Source: Jiangella endophytica
GTDB taxonomy: Bacteria; Actinomycetota; Actinomycetes; Jiangellales; Jiangellaceae
DNA: 64,000 bases
NCBI RefSeq assembly: GCF_003427025.1
Contig: NZ_QVAI01000002.1
Location: 310,001-374,000 of the forward strand
Direction of reading: 5' to 3'
Shown: piece by piece, positions 59,729 to 64,000 of the stretch
Position numbering within the stretch: the stretch's first letter is position 1
How the letters are laid out: every line of letters begins with the position of its first letter
Made by a program: the position numbers and the translations under genes
The notes under the pieces: model-generated
Told to the model about the DNA's origin: nothing
Databases searched by the model: none
Seen by the model: only the letters and a program-made list of their open reading frames with translations

Positions 59729-60904
59729 ATGCATGTCGCCCATCTGTCGCTGGCCGACTTCCGATCGTATGCCTCGCTCGAGCTCCCGCTCGAGCCGGGC
59801 GTCACGGCGCTGGTCGGGCCCAACGGCCACGGCAAGACCAACCTGGTCGAGGCGCTGAACTACCTCGCGACGCTGGGGAGCCACCGGGTCGCGCAGGACG
59901 CTCCCCTGGTCAGGCTGGGCGCCGAGCGGGCGGTCGTGCGCGGCAGCGTCGTCGAGACCGTGGGCGGTGAGCCGCGCAGCACCCTGCTGGAGATCGAGAT
60001 CACGCCGGGTAAGGCGAACCGCGCCCGGCTGAACCGATCCCCGGTCCCCCGGCCTCGTGAGCTGCTCGGCGTGCTGACCACGGTGCTGTTCGCGCCCGAG
60101 GACCTCGCGCTGGTGAAGGGCGATCCGTCCGAGCGGCGCCGGTTCGTCGACGAGTTGCTGGTCGCGCGGGCGCCGCGGTTCGCCGGCGTCCGGTCCGACT
60201 ACGACCGCGTGCTCAAGCAGCGCAACGCTCTGCTCAAGTCGGCCGGCATGGCCATGCGATCCAGTCGCGGCGGCGGGTCGTCGCGTGGCCCCGACCTCAG
60301 CACGCTCGACGTGTGGGACACCCACCTGGCACAGGCCGGCGCCGAGCTGCTGGCCGCCCGGCTCGACCTCGTCGAGGCGCTCCGCCCGCTGGTCGCGAAG
60401 GCGTACGACGCGGTGGCCGGCGGCTCCGGCCCGGCCGGTGACCGCGAAGCGCGGCTCACCTACAAGTCATCGCTCGGTCCCGACGCCGATCTCGTGCCGT
60501 CGCGCGACACCCTGGCGGCGGCCCTGCTCGAAGCGCTGGCCGGCGTCCGTCGTGACGAGCTGGATCGCGGCGTGTCACTGATCGGGCCGCACCGCGACGA
60601 CCTCGTGCTGACGCTCGGCCCGATGCCGGCCAAGGGGTACGCGAGCCACGGCGAGTCCTGGTCGTTCGCGCTGGCGCTGCGACTCGCCTCCTACGAGCTG
60701 TTGCGTTCTGCCGGCAGTGACCCTGTACTGGTCCTGGACGACGTCTTCGCCGAGCTCGACGCCGGTCGGCGCGACCGGCTGGCCGAGCTGACCGCCGGCG
60801 CGGAGCAGGTGCTGGTCACCGCCGCGGTGGCGGCCGACGTGCCGGCCGGGCTCACCGGAGCCAGGGTCGACGTGCTCGGCGGCGAGGTCCGGCGGGCGGA
60901 GTGA
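59729..60904 (+). CDS. recF: DNA replication and repair protein RecF
   Basis: A 391-aa SMC-like ATPase. Its N-terminus is [15 protein letters not shown], the Walker A is [10 protein letters not shown] (about 31-40), and the C-terminal signature and Walker B region is [18 protein letters not shown]. It loads RecA at gaps with RecR/RecO. An insertion of basic and Gly/Ser residues near 170-190 is seen. It begins nine bases after gnd. Confidence 0.96.
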   Translation: MHVAHLSLADFRSYASLELPLEPGVTALVGPNGHGKTNLVEALNYLATLGSHRVAQDAPLVRLGAERAVVRGSVVETVGGEPRSTLLEIEITPGKANRARLNRSPVPRPRELLGVLTTVLFAPEDLALVKGDPSERRRFVDELLVARAPRFAGVRSDYDRVLKQRNALLKSAGMAMRSSRGGGSSRGPDLSTLDVWDTHLAQAGAELLAARLDLVEALRPLVAKAYDAVAGGSGPAGDREARLTYKSSLGPDADLVPSRDTLAAALLEALAGVRRDELDRGVSLIGPHRDDLVLTLGPMPAKGYASHGESWSFALALRLASYELLRSAGSDPVLVLDDVFAELDAGRRDRLAELTAGAEQVLVTAAVAADVPAGLTGARVDVLGGEVRRAE

Positions 60905-60971
60905 CGACGAGACGATGGTCGGGCCGGCCGCAGGGGTCCGACGTCCCTCGAGGAGGAGGTGGGCACGGCTC

Positions 60972-61589
60972 ATGAGTGACAGCGACGATGTCACCGGTCC
61001 GGCGCCCGGCGTCGATCTGCCGGCGCCCGCCACCGATCCCGTCGGGCCCGCGGACGGTTTCACGTGGAACCCGGACGGCGAGGAGCTCGCGAAGGCGCTG
61101 CTGGCGCGGGCCAAGGCGGCCGGCCGCCCGGGCCGCCGCGCACCGTCGCGCAAGACCGGCGACGCCGCGGGCGGCCGCACCTGGCGCCGTCGCTGGACCC
61201 CGGGCGCCGGCTGGAGCGGCCCCGGCTCCGACGAACGCGACCCGCAGGCGGTCGGCTCGGCCGTCGACCGGCTGATCGGCGAGCACGGCTGGGCCGAGGA
61301 CATCGCGGTGCACGGCGCCGTCGCCCGCTGGGACCAGGTGGTCGGTCCCGAGGTCGCGGCGCATGTGCAGCCGGAGCACTACGAGGACGGTGTGCTCACC
61401 GTCCGGGCCGATTCCACGGCGTGGGCGACGCAGGTCAGGCTGTTCGCGGCCGAGCTGGTCCGCCGGTTCAACGCCGAGATCGGCGACGGCTCCGTCACCA
61501 GGGTCGACGTGCGCGGACCGCAGGCGCCGAGCTGGCGGAGAGGACCCCGGAGCGTTCCCGGCCGTGGTCCGCGCGATACGTACGGCTGA
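60972..61589 (+). CDS. DUF721 (DciA-like) protein
   Basis: A 205-aa protein with a polar/basic N-terminus and a DUF721 domain at about 95-180 (VGSAVDRLIGEHGWAED, ARWDQVVGPEVAAHVQPE, LTVRADSTAWATQVRLF). DUF721 includes DciA, the ancestral loader of the DnaB helicase, and sits after recF throughout actinobacteria. ATG 60972 follows a long GGAGGAGG at 11 bases. A degenerate parS-like site is inside the coding sequence. Confidence 0.9.
   Translation: MSDSDDVTGPAPGVDLPAPATDPVGPADGFTWNPDGEELAKALLARAKAAGRPGRRAPSRKTGDAAGGRTWRRRWTPGAGWSGPGSDERDPQAVGSAVDRLIGEHGWAEDIAVHGAVARWDQVVGPEVAAHVQPEHYEDGVLTVRADSTAWATQVRLFAAELVRRFNAEIGDGSVTRVDVRGPQAPSWRRGPRSVPGRGPRDTYG
61056..61071. promoter_or_regulatory. degenerate parS-like palindrome inside the DUF721 gene
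   Basis: GGTTTCACGTGGAACC differs from the parS core at one position (A to G). It is read as GFTWN in the DUF721 protein, so it may be a coincidence of coding sequence or a weak ParB site. Confidence 0.4.
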
Positions 61590-61739
61590 CCGAAATCCGC
61601 CGATCCGCTCCGCGGCGCCAGACGGCCCTCAGCGTCGCCGGGGCGCCCGGTGCGGGTATGGGGACACATGCGAGCCGATCTACGCGGCTCCACGGGGCAT
61701 TCAGGGCCGCAGAACGCGCATTCTCGCTTCGGCACAAGG

Positions 61740-61745
61740 TAGAAT
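61740..61745 (+). promoter_or_regulatory. candidate -10 element of the gyrB promoter
   Basis: TAGAAT at 61740-61745 lies 95 bases before the gyrB GTG in a 250-base gap. No good -35 is placed at 16-18 bases. The same hexamer is the proposed cwlM -10. Confidence 0.4.
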
Positions 61746-61839
61746 GGAGGCGTCCATCCAGGCCGCACGGTCTCCTGGGCCTCTCAGCGGCCGCAGGTGG
61801 CGGGGTGCGGCCTGATCCCTGGCAGGAGGTCCCCCGCTC

Positions 61840-63840
<2,001 letters not shown>

Positions 63841-63960
63841 TCCAGCACATGACATGAAACGCCGCTACATGAACGACAACGGGGACGAAGACAACCGTGG
63901 GCCTGTTTCGCGCGTCATAACTGACGTGTGGCCGGCAGGTCGCACCTGGAGGAACCACTC

Positions 63961-64000
63961 GTGACCAACGACACCACCACGGCCGGCGACGCGTTCGGAC
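63961..64000 (+). CDS. gyrA: start of the next gene, probably gyrA (cut by window end)
   Basis: GTG 63961 has GGAGG (63948-63952) eight bases upstream and opens a frame reading TNDTTTAGDAFG to the window edge. Only 13 codons are visible, so gyrA is inferred from the position after gyrB; the gyrA N-terminus is often variable. Confidence 0.6.
   Translation, partial: MTNDTTTAGDAFG

Overview
The window is a very GC-rich (roughly 70%), densely packed chromosomal segment from an actinobacterium. It carries the replication-origin neighbourhood: rpmH-rnpA-yidD-yidC-jag-rsmG-parA-parB on the minus strand, facing dnaA-dnaN-gnd-recF-DUF721-gyrB-(gyrA) on the plus strand, with DnaA boxes around dnaA and parS sites in the parAB region. 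The order DUF6049-murJ-ECF sigma-anti-sigma-trxB-trxA is the usual actinobacterial arrangement upstream of cwlM and parAB. The gnd between dnaN and recF fits a Streptomyces/Propionibacteriales/Jiangella-type lineage rather than a mycobacterium. I cannot fix the genus from sequence alone.

Layout. 1-7.0 kb: end of a DUF6049 gene, the MurJ-pseudokinase fusion, an ECF sigma/anti-sigma pair (SigM-like) and thioredoxin reductase/thioredoxin behind an ECF-type promoter. 8.1-13.8 kb: a small membrane protein, then a cluster built on a tandem FtsK-like ATPase with three small membrane or helical partner proteins (unknown system). 14.5-15.7 kb: an Eis-family acetyltransferase, followed by a decayed region. 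16.4-31.5 kb (minus strand): a type IV secretion-like operon with TcpC/VirB8-like, VirB2-like, PrgI/VirB3-like, VirB4, VirB6/TrbL-like, SLT+CHAP hydrolase and FtsK/coupling-like proteins. YbjN-like, J-domain and unknown genes are embedded in it. No relaxase, integrase or att site is visible. 31.8-33.9 kb: a divergent sigma-like regulator and a 1.3 kb repeat-bearing intergenic region. 33.9-44.3 kb (plus): a tandem ribbon-helix-helix regulator and a full tad pilus locus (SAF/CpaB, CpaE-like, TadA, TadB, TadC, Flp, TadE-like proteins, TadG-like), ending in a 1092-aa membrane LysM/BTAD regulator. 44.3-45.8 kb (minus): a secreted protein and a lipoprotein. 46-49.6 kb: cwlM, a PLP aminotransferase and a Ddl-like ATP-grasp ligase. 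49.8-64 kb: the parBA-to-gyrA origin core.

The main structural point is that about 38-39 kb separates trxA from cwlM. These genes are adjacent in the M. tuberculosis order I know (trxB2-trxC-cwlM-parB). That interval holds two cell-envelope machines (a relaxase-less T4SS and a Tad pilus) plus an FtsK-centred cluster with no clear precedent. The FtsK-centred cluster and the T4SS with its J-domain and YbjN accessory genes are the best candidates for an undescribed system.
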